Shown in pieces: positions 45,950 through 56,842 of a stretch of 64,000 nucleotides of DNA (position 1 is the first letter of the stretch; each line of letters starts with the position of its first letter). The position numbers were made by a program, and so were the translations under genes. The notes beneath the pieces were generated by a model. The model made no database searches. It had not been told where the DNA came from and saw only the letters and a program-made list of their open reading frames with translations. The DNA is from Piezodorus guildinii (Eukaryota; Arthropoda; Insecta; Hemiptera; Pentatomidae), in contig CM041292.1 in the NCBI GenBank assembly GCA_023052935.1, positions 83,724,169 through 83,788,168 on the forward strand, given 5' to 3'.

Positions 45950-45952
<3 letters not shown>

Positions 45953-46099
45953 ATCTCTGAAGGATTAGTAGAGACAGGAGCTTCTGGTCTTCATGATAAT
46001 TTAAATAACAGTAATGCTATTATCTTTGCAAGGCAAGTTCGTCCTAAACGCCACTAAATCAAATTTTGTTTTAAATTTTTTTGAACAGACTTCTCATAA

Positions 46100-47080
46100 G
46101 TGATTTTTAGAAAAAAACAACAACGTGGTTGTGGACTCATTGACAGCTGCTCAAATTGTCGATTAAGTAGAAGATGGAAGAAGCCAGTGATACATCGCCT
46201 GAACCCTAGGCATTTCCAAGACATCTGTCTTAAGAACTGTCTGACGTTAAGAAGAGAGTGGCGGACACACGAGAAGACCTGTTTCAGGGCGGCCAAGAGT
46301 GATAAGACCCGCAGACGATAGACTTATTGTTATGTGGACACTAAGAAATCGTAACGGTAAGAAGACAGCTTTGTAGCTACACTCTCCACGGAATAAATCG
46401 GTAAGTGTGGATGCGATGCATAGCATAGCGATGCATCTTGCCTGGATCACCGAACCTCTCTTCTCAAATATGCTTTAAATTATCGGCACTGGGTTGAATG
46501 GAGCCACGTACTATTCACAAATGTACTATTCCCAAATTTTTCTTTTTTACTCCAGACGGATTTGTAAGCGTGTGGTGGAGGCGTGGTAAATGGTTTGCTC
46601 AGTGTAATATTGCAGGAATCGTACAGTTCAGTGGACGCAATGCATTGGTGTGGGGTGGCATTTATTCTGGTGATCGTACTTGGTGGCGTATGACAGGGGA
46701 CCAATACATGCTCAAGATTATATAACTAATGTTTAAGATAGAAAGATATTGTAGTCCCTTTTGCTCCTTTTATTGGTGACAATGTCTTTAATGCACGGCA
46801 GTGTCCGCCCTCATAGGGCAAATATTGCAAGCGGTTAGGTGGATGAAGTTGGAATCTGGACACTCGATAGGCCCGGACGTGAACCCCATAAACCACACCT
46901 TTGACCGATTAAGTTAGCAACGATTGAAGCCCCCATAAAACCTCTAAGAGCGAAGAAGACCCGTCGTATAAGAGTGGAAATGTATTCCGCAATATCGCAT
47001 TGATTGCCTGACACAAAGTATGCCAAGAAGGTTGAAAGCTATAATATTGGCAAGAGGAGGAAACAAACACACGGTCCTGA
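46100..47080 (+). pseudogene. Tc1-like transposase pseudogene
   Basis: The clearest part (46540-46670) reads FFTPDGFVSVWWRRGKWFAQ and then NIAGIVQFSGRNALVWGGIY. This matches the Tc1 transposase core, in which a DE(S)RF..PDGR.RVWRRRGE.. block precedes SVMVWGGI. N-terminal basic blocks lie at 46240-46330. Downstream, degraded DNxRPH- and SPDLNPIEH-like segments at 46780-46900 carry several stops. TIRs were not identified. Confidence 0.7.
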
Positions 47081-47346
47081 GGCGCCAAGTCAACTGTAAG
47101 GCAAGAGGATCTGTTTATTTAATGTAAAGTAATCATTTCAAATACCGTTTTACTTAAATTGAGGAGAATGTTTTTTTTGCCTTATGGATATTTTTATCAG
47201 TTCAATATCTTATTTCCTCCCTGAAAGTTTCATGTTTTCTATTGACCAAATACTCCACCTTTAAATAAAAAATGAAACTACCTTATTAGATGTATTAGTT
47301 TTTTTTAAAAAAGTATGGTAGTCCGTTTTTTTTTTTCTTTTGGGTG

Positions 47347-47447
47347 TATATAGTGAGGGAAAATATTGCTATCGTGAAAACTTTCGAATTAGAGTTTTCA
47401 CTGGAAATAGCCCAAATAACCTAGCCCCGCAAAAATAGGTCTGTGTA

Positions 47448-47489
<42 letters not shown>

Positions 47490-48088
47490 AGTGTGTGTGC
47501 GTGTATGAGTGTGTGGTAAGTTTAGCTCGAAAACATTCTGTTATATTATATTGAAATTTCACATTGTAGAAGCGTACATGTCTGAGATGTTACAACAAAT
47601 GTTTCATAAAAAATAGAGAACCACAAGCCACTTTATACACTAATTTTGCACCTTTTTAAGATTTTTTCAAAAATGGCTCTAACAATTTTAATCAAACTCG
47701 CTCTATTGATGTAAAATTTAATGGGCTTTAATACGATGAATATTTCATATGTAGGTAAATGAAAGTAAAAAACAGATAATTCGACAACCAATAAAATTAG
47801 AAAAGAGCAAACATATTTTTTATGCAAATTCCGCATATAGAAAAACAGTAATTTCGATGTATAATATACCCTTGTAAAGTTAAATAATTTAGGAAAAAAA
47901 ATTATTATCTTATGCACAAAAATGTAAAAGTAATGGAGAATGATGCTGAAACACATTTTTCTTTGAAACTCAATGTATTTAATTCTCTAACAATTTATTT
48001 TCATTTCTAACTGTATTTGAATATACTTGAATTGATTTAAATGATTGAATTGAAAGAGCAAGCCGTGTGTTACGCGCACCAGATTTTT
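47347..48088 (+). repeat. Repeat X, copy k
   Basis: Starts TATATAGTGAGGGAAAATAT and has a very long TG/GT run (about 47447-47517). It has TTAATCAAACTCGCTCTATT, then a jump near 47745 where an edge motif (GTAGGTAAATGAAAGTAAA) is fused to the distal half. It ends GTGTTACGCGCACCAGATT. It may be two X copies recombined. Confidence 0.7.
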
Positions 48089-48572
48089 TTCTTGATATAA
48101 TCATTAAAAATCTCAGTTCCACTAAATATTGAAACAGTTGAATTGCCAATGAACAAATCCACCAAACTCTATTCAAAGTAGAAGGCCTATTTATTGAAGT
48201 TTTTTCTGTAATGCCGTTCGTTAAGCAGCGCTAAAGTTTCGGATAAGCGATGGATGATGCTTGAGAAAGTTGCTACTTGCTAAAGTTTCCTGTTCTGCAT
48301 CCTAATCAGTGAGGAGCTGAAAAAGGCACGAACCTGCATCGATCACCGCTCTTTCAGCGCAGGAGGGGAAATGGATTAATCCCCTCAGGGGAGTGTTAGC
48401 TTCTGTTCTTACTGCCCTGTCAGAAGACACTTTCCTCTTGTCAATACACCTTATATCAGTAAGCCATAACCATCCAGTAAACCAGTAACCATCGCTTAAA
48501 TTTCTTATGAAGCCAGAAAAAGATTTATATTGTAGCGAGAAAAAAAAAAAAATCATAATTTCTACTAAAACA
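48089..48572. other. Intron with an unidentified open stretch
   Basis: About 48290-48540 is GC-richer. On the minus strand it is open for 84 codons with a basic KRKVSSDRAVRTEANTPLRG segment ending SCLFQLLTD. No splice sites, TE motif or family was recognised. Confidence 0.3.
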
Positions 48573-48697
48573 GAAAATAAACAGTAACTTTATTCTTGAA
48601 AATAAACAGTAACTTTATTCTTGAAAATAAACAGTAACTTTATTCTTGAAAATAAACAGTAACTTTATTCTTGAAAATAAACAGTAACTTTATTCTA
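48573..48697. repeat. 25-bp tandem repeat, 5 units
   Basis: Units starting GAAAATAAACAGTAACTTTA begin at 48573, 48598, 48623, 48648 and 48673 and are essentially identical; the last ends at 48697. A head-to-tail minisatellite of recent origin with no spacers. Confidence 0.95.
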
Positions 48698-48959
48698 AAG
48701 AGTAACGTTAGCTTTGGCATAATAAAGGATCAATATCTGGCTAAGAATTAATGAAAAATTGACCAATTCGACAAAAATAAAAATAATATACAAAAATGAA
48801 ATGAGTTCTTCTAGTGAAAAAAAAAATCTGTAACGATAGAACAAAAATAAGTTCTCTAGATAGTAAAGTTGAAGTATCATATATAAATACTTGTGAAAAA
48901 AAATATATTGAATACAGTCAAAAAACAAAAAAAAACTTTAGCTCCAATAACTCATGAAT

Positions 48960-49135
48960 GGTCTTGGGCTCAGTATATATAGAGATTCGTACTGCTTCTA
49001 GGCCAACGGCCGTACAATGAAGTGATTAGGCCTTGATCAAGCTCAGCTGTTAGGGTTTTCCCAATCTGGGTACCCACTTTAAAGAGGCTGGGTCTGCCCC
49101 AGGAGGGTATCCATACCGTAGGGTCACCCCCGGCT
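48960..49135 (-). repeat. Repeat W, copy 2 (partial)
   Basis: On the minus strand: GTGACCCTACGGTATGG, CCTCCTGGGGCAGACCCAGC, GGGTACCCA, GAGCTTGATCAAGGCCTAAT. This is the same series as 51040-51190. It lacks the tRNA-like head and abuts the poly(A) of the SINE at 49141. Confidence 0.55.
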
Positions 49136-49140
49136 AATTT

Positions 49141-49632
49141 TTTTTTTTTTTTTTCAAATTATTTTTATTTATTTGTATGTATTACAGTTTGTCACAATGG
49201 ACAATAATAATATTGCTAAAGGATCCCATTCATACAATATTTACAATGTAAACAAAAGAAAAGTCAAATTAAATAAAATGAAACCAAACTAAATAAACGT
49301 ATACAATAACAAAACTTGTAGATAAAATAAATACAAATAAATAAATTTGACAAATAAATAAACAAAAAATGTCACATTCATACGTATGTACAATAATATT
49401 AACAATCAGCTAGGGAACACCGGACGGGACTTGTCCTCCCACTTGTGGAAGGACAGAGTCCAAAGGATCCCAGGGCCTCCCTCTCAGCCGCATCACTGGT
49501 GAGAGCCAGAAGAAGTTAAGTGAGGGCTGGCTAAATTAACAGAATAAATAATATTCTGTCATAGCCGGGATTTGAACCCAGGACCCGGAGCACAGCAGAG
49601 TAGCACTCTATCGACAACGCCGCTCCCTTCTA
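49141..49632 (-). mobile_element. tRNA-headed SINE with J1 LINE 3' tail
   Basis: Read on the minus strand from about 49632. A tRNA-like head begins GGGAGCGGCGTTGTCGATAG, with CTGGGTTCAAATCCCGG forming a T-arm and B box at about 49563-49579. The body then passes into TCTCACCAGTGATGCGGCTG followed by AGAGGGAGGCCCTGGGATCC and a CCTTCCACAAGTGG segment, which is the J1 3' UTR (compare 1640-1715). It ends in TTGTCACAAT-type tail sequence and a 17-18 base A run (T on plus, 49140-49156). There is no ORF. Pol III promoter boxes at the head and the LINE-derived tail make a classic tRNA SINE. Confidence 0.75.
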
Positions 49633-49920
49633 ACTAACACTATTTACTTGTCAGATAGGGTCATTTTGGGATGCTAGTAGATACTAGAAAAGAAGGTATT
49701 TGAATGTGGAAAGCGACGGAGCATGATGGATTTTTGATGGGAGGGAATTCCAGAAACTAGTGGAACGGCCCAAAAAGAAGTATTCATATTTTTTTCTTCT
49801 GTGGATAGGGATAAAGGTAGGATAGACGGGATTTTCTAATACTGTTGAGTAACCGCTAAGCTACGATATATTGCATTTCATTAGTTGCTTTGAAACTTCG
49901 ATATACTCGTAATACACAAA
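49633..49920. other. Unclassified stretch between SINE and X
   Basis: Contains ATTCCAGAAACTAGTGGAACG and AGGATAGACGGGAT segments, moderately complex but not assigned. Confidence 0.3.
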
Positions 49921-50597
49921 AAATCTGGTATGCGCATCACACAACTTTCACTTACCTCCGTTGTTGGAATTCGTTTAGAAAAACATAAAATACAGAGGTG
50001 AAAAGATGTTAAAGAATTAATTACGTTAAATTCGATAGAAACATGCGTTTTGTTAAATAATCTACAAAAATCAGTAAGTTTACCGGCTTTTTATCACCCC
50101 CCTAACTTTTACTATAGTTGGTCATCAAATTCGTTTAACCTGTATATTAAGCCATTATTTGTCGATGCTAATAAGATCTTTTGGAATGTACAAAATTATA
50201 GGTAATTTTGAGGAATAAAATACAAAAATACGCCATCTAAGCCCTGTCAGACTACTAAATCAGAATGAAAGTAATATCATATTAAAGCCCATTAAATGTT
50301 ACATCACTAAAGATAATTAGAACCGTTTTTGAGAAAATCGTAAAAATATTTTGATGAAAAAGTTGCTGTAACATTTCGGGTGTAGATTTGCCTTTAAAAT
50401 GAAATTTCAGTTTTGTGCGACTTTCGTTTTCGTGCTAGGCTTACTACACACATACATTTTCACGCGACTTGGTTATTTGGACGCTAAAATGCGAAAACTT
50501 GGGATTAGAAAATTTTCACGTTTAAAATACTTTATCTTGCTATGTATTTCATATATATACACACTTACTATATAGGTAAGTGAAAGTAAAAATATGT
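49921..50597 (-). repeat. Repeat X, copy l
   Basis: Reverse orientation with both edges: AAATCTGGTATGCGCATCAC then ACAACTTTCACTTACCTCCG at left, and CTATATAGGTAAGTGAAAGT at right. The inner part is partly deleted around the microsatellite. Confidence 0.75.
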
Positions 50598-50879
50598 TGC
50601 AAAAGACCTGTTGAGTAGCCGCTTAGATAAGCTATAGTGCATCTTAGTAGATATCTAAAAATAAGGTATGGTAGTTTATTCAAAACCCATCTGCGAATTA
50701 GGCCAGTATATTTGCTTTGAAACTTCGATCTAGTGAATGAAAAACATGTCTAAAAAAAGTAAAAAATGTGAATCTTATATTCTTTTGACACGTGTAAGTT
50801 AACTACAATATATATATGCATGTATACTGATACCGACATTGATTACGGATCATTTGCACACTTGTCCACCTTTCCTCTT

Positions 50880-51268
50880 ACTGTACTAAATCAGCCGAGT
50901 CCTGTTTTAAATATCAGTGTCAAGGAAAGCACGTTAGATATTGAGTAGAAGAAGTGGTTAGAATGGTACAGAAGGAGTACATAACCATTTTTACAGGGAA
51001 ATTCATTGCCCCATATAATTCCGCTAGTTGGTTCAGTGCTTATAAAGACGAGTACTATTTTACGGCCACCGGCAGTACAAGAAGGTGATAAGGCCTGAAT
51101 CACGCTCGACCGACAGGTTTTTTCCTAGTATTGGGTACACAGTTTATAGAGGCTGGGTGTGCCCCAGGAGGGTCTTGTTAGCCCAGGGTCACTCCACTTC
51201 TGAGATAACAGTAGGTACAGTAGCCTAATGCTCTCTCTATCCACTAGGCCAGACATATAGCATGAAGA
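50880..51268 (-). repeat. Repeat W, copy 1, with tRNA-like head
   Basis: The minus strand begins at about 51268 with GTCTGGCCTAGTGGATAGAG, a good tRNA A-box (TGGCCTAGTGG). The W body with CCTCCTGGGGCACACCCAGC and GATTCAGGCCTTATCAC follows. The 3' limit is uncertain. It may be a second SINE family or the 5' part of a longer retroposon. Confidence 0.5.
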
Positions 51269-51279
51269 AATAGTAGAAA

Positions 51280-51500
51280 TATAGCGTTTTGAATTAAGCA
51301 GTGATGACCTGCTTATATTTTCTTTGAATATAAATTGTTGCCGGTTCGTCTTTGTAAAGCACTTTAATTAATTTATTAATATTGGGATAAATTAATCGCC
51401 TACACAGCTATATAAATTGTAATTCCATAACATTATTATTCGGAAATAATCAATGATTGTGTAATAATTTATAGTTTTTTACCTTTTCAGTAGAAAAAAT
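51280..51500 (+). repeat. Repeat V, copy 3 (distal part)
   Basis: ATAGCGTTTTGAATTAAGCA, GCCGGTTCGTCTTTGTAAAG, CGCCTACACAGCTATATAAA and the terminal GATTGTGTAATAATTTATAG. Confidence 0.55.
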
Positions 51501-51839
51501 TAAAGGTTTTTCATCAGCGGCGAACATAAAGAAGAAAAAAAAAAAAAAGATCAATACACGACTTATAAGAGATGTTTCCCCAATAACTTGGTTATTCTTA
51601 AAGATATAAACAAAATGAAAAGTGTTCTGGAATCATTAGAATTATTTTAAAGATTATTAAAAGAAAAGAAAAGGAAATAGTAAAAGAAGTCTAGTATAAA
51701 TTATTATGATTTATTATTTTCAAAAATTTTTTTTTGTAATGGACCTTAAATTAACCACTCCCTTTAAAAAATTGTAGTCTTACGTTTGAAGATAAATAAG
51801 ACCCAAGTAAGGAATGAAAAAAAAAAAAAAAAAAAGGAA

Positions 51840-52290
51840 CGCATTTATAAATCCAAAATATCTTAATCGATAGATAATTGAATTCTCTAGAAAAAACAAA
51901 AAAAGAATCATTGAAATAAATTAAAAGTAAATTAGGAGGTAGATAGTTTTGAACATAGTAGTTGTGATTGCCTATTTCTTTTCAATATTAATTGACAGTG
52001 TAGCCGGTTCGTCTTTCTGAAGCACTTTAATTAATAGATATAAGTTTCCTGCCTACACAGATATATAAATTGTAATTCTTCTTCTTTCTCTTCCTCTCCG
52101 AGCCATTATTGGCGTAGAGGGGTCTCGATCCAGCGCTGCCAGTTTTACCGGTCTCCGCTGTGTCGTTTCATTTCTGCAAGGGTCTTGCCCCTGTTACGAA
52201 ATTGTAAAATTGTAATTCTATAATATGTAACTATTTGGAAATAATAAACGATTGTGTAATAATTTTCTGCGTTTTGGTCTATTATTTTCA
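51840..52290 (+). repeat. Repeat V, copy 4
   Basis: Shares GCCGGTTCGTCTTTCTGAAG and CTACACAGATATATAAATTG with copy 3, and ends CGATTGTGTAATAATTTTCTG. Interrupted at 52080-52206 by a small retroposon. Confidence 0.55.
52080..52206 (-). mobile_element. 127-bp truncated LINE/SINE tail with 13-bp target duplication
   Basis: Flanked by AAATTGTAATTCT at 52067-52079 and 52207-52219. Removing it restores V. Read on the minus strand, it ends CCAATAATGGCTCGGAGAGG then AAGAGAAAGAAGA, the form of a 3' end of a GAA-tailed non-LTR element. No coding frame is left. Confidence 0.7.
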
Positions 52291-52299
52291 ACCAAAAAA

Positions 52300-53040
52300 A
52301 TTATCCCCTCCCCTCAAAATTTGAGGGTTTACGTTTCAAGATACGTAGAATCCTAAAAACGAATAAAACAAAAATTCGTTATTCCTAATTAATAAATACA
52401 ATAATTTTAAATCTTAAACAATTTAAAAAAATGAAAGGTTTTTCATTAGCGGTGAACATAATGAAGAAGAAAAAAAAAAAGAAGATCAATATAAATATTT
52501 AAAAAAATGTTTCCCAATAACATGTATATTTTTAAAGATATAAAAACAAATGAAAAGTGTTCTGGAATAAGGAATTTTTGAAGTATTTTTGTAAATTTTG
52601 AATCTTTGTAATTGACCAAATAAATAAAAAAAAATTACCTTCCCCCCTCAATATTTTATCGTTTACGTTTCAAGATTTGTAAAACCCGAATAACGAATAA
52701 AAATAAATAAAATGTTTTGGCAATAATAACTACTCTCAGTTTTTTGCCCTTAAAGCCAAAATAACAACACCAACATTTTATCGCGACAATAAAACAACAG
52801 AACCGTTTGTACTTAGTGCTGTGTCATAGATAATTTAGTTTCCTACACAATGAAAGTTAATCATTGAAATCGCTTAAGAACTAGGAGAGATATTGCGTTT
52901 TGAAAATATGAGTGGTGATATACCACTTTCCTTTGGAATATTTATGATTTTTATTTTAGCGAATTGCCTATTAACAGTTATATCTTAATATAGTTGAAAA
53001 TAATAAATCATTGTGTAATAATTTGCAGCGTTTTTTTCAT
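52300..53040 (+). repeat. Repeat V, copy 5
   Basis: CAAAATTTGAGGGTTTACGT, AAGATACGTAGAATCCTAAA, then a partial internal duplication (a second TTTACGTTTCAAGATTTG at about 52663), TATTGCGTTTTGAAAATATG, GCCTATTAACAGTTATATC, and the terminal CATTGTGTAATAATTTGCAG. Confidence 0.55.
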
Positions 53041-53283
53041 TTCAGTTTAACAATATATCCAAAACTCTTTATATTTAATGGAAGATGTAAGGTTGACCGT
53101 TGTATAAACAGTCGATTATAGGTAGAAATAATCGGAAGTCAGTCGTGTGAAAAAATATTTGTCAACAGTTTTACCAATCGATGCTTGATACGGCTCACTG
53201 GTTTTTTATAGCTCAATGTTTTTCACACAAACAGAATCCCGATTGTATCTACCTATGGTCTTCGTAGTTAAATGATACTTTTT

Positions 53284-54172
53284 TACCTTAACTTACCGAT
53301 ATGTGAAATATAAATGGATAAGCGATATGAAAGGTAAATGATTACGATCGTGAAAATTTTCGGATTCCAGTTTTCAACGGTAATACACGTTTCCCCTGAG
53401 TCCTACTGACCAAGTCCCGCAAAGAGGTTTTGTGTGTGGTAAGCCTTGCACAAAAACGAAAAGCCGTACAAAACTGAAATTTCATATTTAATACTACTTT
53501 ACGCCAGAGATGTTACAGCAACTTTTTCATCATAATCAGCAAACCAGTAGAGCCACTTTATACTATGCATTTTGCACCTTTTTACAATTTTCCCCAAAAC
53601 GGCTTTGATTATACTCGCTATATCGATGTAAACTTTGATGGGCTTTAATATGATGTAGGTTTCATTCTGATTGAAATAGTCTGACAGGGCTTAAATGCCG
53701 ATATTTTAAATTTAATTCGTCTAAAATACCTTTAATTTTTTAGATTCTATAAAAATAGCCATATCATCTTGTCACCATTGATAAAAAACAGATAAATATA
53801 GATGTTGAACAAAGTCGATATCCAATTAAAGGAGGAAACTGAAAAAACATTTGTTTAATGCAATTTTTAGTTTTTGAACATAAGAACAGTAATATACATG
53901 TATAATATACCTTTGGATATAGAAAATATATTATCTTATACTCAAGCTTGTAAAAGTTAATAAAGAGTGATGAAAATAAAATAAAACTAACTGATTATTT
54001 TAGATAATAATTAAATAGATTTGTAATAAAACACATGTTTTTATAGAACTTCAATTTAAATAATTCTTTTTTAGTTTCACTCATTTTCATCTGTAACTGT
54101 ATTTGCAAATTCTTTAAACGATTTTAAAAATGTGGATAAGTGAAAGTCGTGTGTTGTGCGCACCTCATTTTA
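53284..54172 (+). repeat. Repeat X, copy m (near full length)
   Basis: ACCTTAACTTACCGATATGT at the start, a short GTTTTGTGTGTGG segment, CTCGCTATATCGATGTAAAC, TGATTGAAATAGTCTGACAG, and AATATACATGTATAATATAC. It ends GATAAGTGAAAGTCGTGTGT plus GTGCGCACCTCATTTT. Confidence 0.8.
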
Positions 54173-54973
54173 TTTTTAGAAATGGGACTCATTTTCTAAA
54201 TACCGAAATCATTTAACAAAGTAACAATCATGATCTAGCTAATTTCAAAAATTACAGGACAGGGCCATCTGTCTCGAAAGAAAGATTAGGACGAGGGCTG
54301 AGATGAAGGAGGCTGGCAGACCCGCTGAGACTATAAGCCCAACGACAAAAGCCGACTAACGCTAATGGCACAATCTCACAACCCCCTGCCCTCCAGAACA
54401 CACAATGCTCCTTGCCTGTAGTCTTCCTCTTTGTCTTCAGGCATCCATCTTCTTTCAGCTTGATGGATGTAAGAATGCATAGAGCTGAATGTGGAACGGA
54501 TCTCAGGACAGGGGTACCTCGGGGTTGGATAAATATTACCTTAATTTGGTCAAACTTTTCGATGCGAAGCGGCGATTTTTAATTTAATCATTTTTTATTA
54601 ATTTTAATCATTATCAGGACGTGCAATACGGCTGAATTTGGAAAAATCGTACACTAAGTGGTTAAAAAAACAAATTCTAAAACATTTTAAATATTTGTTT
54701 TTGAATAACTCAATAATTATACAATACAATGTATGATATACATCGATAGTGAACAATTATATGCACCTATTTGAAAGTTGATCAAAGTTCCAATTAAAAA
54801 AAAATCACAATCAGACCAGTATTAACAAAGAATGTTTATAACGAATACTATATAATATTAAATTTAAACAAAAATATATCTGAGCTTAGCAGGACCGTAT
54901 TCGTGCAGAGAACCTGCACACGCTAAGGAAACAATTTCAATAGTTATGTTGTTTTTTAGAAAAATACTTTATA
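54173..54973. other. Intron with a GC-richer unclassified stretch
   Basis: About 54250-54540 is GC-richer (GATGAAGGAGGCTGGCAGAC and similar) and probably TE-derived, with no motif recognised. The rest is AT-rich. Confidence 0.35.
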
Positions 54974-55722
54974 ATAATAATAATAGGCTTACTGAACCCG
55001 AAGGTTCGATGCCGATACCACCAAACTTCGCCTGCACAGACTCGTCCAATGTTCACCGGTCAAGCCCACGCCCCCGACATCAGCGTTAATGCAATCCTCC
55101 CATCGACGCTTCGGCCTACCTTTTCTTGTTATCATTGAACCTAAATACTTGAATTTTTCTACGTGTTCAAAAGTATGCCCTGAAATATTAATTTCATCAA
55201 GATCGCCACCATTTCTGCTACTAATCATATATTTCGTCTTATCGGTATTTAATTCGAGACCTATTTGTTTACCAGTTTTTATTAACACACTTGTATTTAG
55301 TTTTATGGTTTCCGTGTCTTCACCTAGCAGTACCAAATCATCGGCATACCCTAAAACATGAATCTTGTCACCTATATTTAAGCCTTTCTCGGTACACATC
55401 ACCTTTTCTATGACATATTCTAAAGCTATATTAAACAAAACAAGGCAGTGTGAAAGGCAGTCACCCTGTTTCAAACCCGATCGCACCTCAAATCTCTCGG
55501 AGTAATTACGATTCTAACTTTATGAAATGTTTCCGACAAACACATCTCTACTAGGTTTACTAACTTTCTAGGTATTCCCTGTTCAATCATGATGTTATAT
55601 AGCTTCTGACGGTCTATGGAATCATAAGCCTTTTTAAAATCGATATAGAGTTGATGGACTACACCGTTGTATTCCAGCTTCTTCTTTAATATTTGACGTA
55701 AGGAAAATATTTGATCAATGAT
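54974..55722 (-). mobile_element. Non-LTR retrotransposon J3, truncated and broken
   Basis: Minus-strand RT in order: QIFSLRQILKKKLEYNG, LYIDFKKAYDSIDRQK (motif A), MRSGLKQGDCLS, NIALEYVIEK, VLGYADDLVLLGE (catalytic YADD), ELNTDKTKYM, and FKYLGSMI. The sequence then jumps directly to GRPKRRWEDCINAD at the C-terminus, so a segment after FKYLG is deleted. A frameshift lies near 55471-55486. The 3' end is GAAGTTTGGTGGTATCGGC...AGTAAGCC plus (TTA)n at 54966-54984. It is a distinct RT type from J1/J2, clade not assigned. Its tail is shared with retroposon Z. Confidence 0.75.
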
Positions 55723-55794
55723 CAAAGAAAAATACTTTAAGAGATTAAAATATGTCCATATTAGGACATATACTAACTTTATAAATTTGAAAAA

Positions 55795-55950
55795 AATGTT
55801 ACAAATTATTACGAAATAGTTTATCATTTCCAAATAAATTTATTATAGTAAAGGGTGCTTATCTTTTCGATTTTTCTTTCTCTTCAATAATAACAGAGTT
55901 TTTTTGTGGTCGATTATTTAAAACAATAAACCAAAATTGTTAGTATACAG
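55795..55950 (-). repeat. Repeat V, deleted fragment
   Basis: Has the reverse of the V end (AAATTATTACGAAATAGTTT, ATCATTTCCAAATAA) and, about 100 bases on, a GTGGTCGATTATTTAAAAC edge. The middle of V is missing. Confidence 0.4.
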
Positions 55951-56842
55951 CTGCTAAAGCTAAAACGTATTGAGCAATTATTTGTATCCCTACCTCTTCG
56001 ATTGTGGTAATATAAATTTGACAGAATAAAATTAAGATATGACAATGATTAATAAAATGTATCCATAATACATTAATGTATTGTAGTTAAAAAAGTAAGG
56101 TTATAAGCATTATTGTCTCTCTTAACATAAACTAATTTAATAAATTAACATACAATTAAATATTCCCGAGCAAAGTAGTCGATAACAGCAAATTGTAGTA
56201 CAAACCTCGATTCTTATTTCAGTACTTACTAGATTATCACATTGAGGGTTGACCACGCTTATGTGTTTCAACAGATGTAGAATAAGAGATATTTTCAAAT
56301 GGATAATTTTTCGTTATAATCAAGTTATATAGATTATATTCAAGAAGCCTGTCAATAATCTACATAGGTCGTTTTGACATTATGGGTTATTTCATATGTA
56401 TGACAATCATTAATAAACATATTTTGCGAAGAATGCTCAATTGTTTTTAGACACATTGATTTAAAAAAAAAGGAGGTTTACATTTATAAACTATACTCCA
56501 CTCATGCAGAATAGGATGCTAATTTATCGAATATTTATGAATGAATAAAATACTCCTGCCTGCAGTAATATCTGGCTAAAAATAAAAAAATGAAATCCTT
56601 TTATCATTTATACATCTAATAGGTTTCATGTTATCATACCTTCAATTTTACAAGCGTTAAATAAAAAAAAAAAAAAATAATAATAATAAAGAGAAATAGA
56701 AGCATTTTCAAAGAGACGACACTTTTTTATCTTAGTTGTCAGCAAAGCATCATATTTTTTTATTTAGTAGAGCAGTTTCATACTTTCTCATTCACTACAA
56801 GACATCAGTTATATAAGGTAAATCTGTATTTATTAATTTATA
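55951..56842. other. nwk intron, no recognised element
   Basis: AT-rich flank of the Penelope locus. No target duplication can be tested because the right end of that locus is outside the window. Confidence 0.4.

Noticed and set aside
45782..46057. 91-codon frame made of YLSIYLSIY and IYIYIY
   Set aside because: Direct translation of (TATC)n and (TA)n; no gene.
46100..47080. Two opposite-strand gene candidates (46054-46296 and 46480-46704 minus)
   Set aside because: The plus strand carries a recognisable Tc1 transposase order; the minus frames are shadows.
48573..48697. 25-bp repeat array as a possible CRISPR
   Set aside because: Head-to-tail units without spacers in a eukaryotic intron; it is a minisatellite.
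49555..49640. A functional tRNA gene
   Set aside because: Only the T-arm is well formed; the acceptor stem does not close and the sequence continues into a LINE-derived tail, so it is a SINE head.
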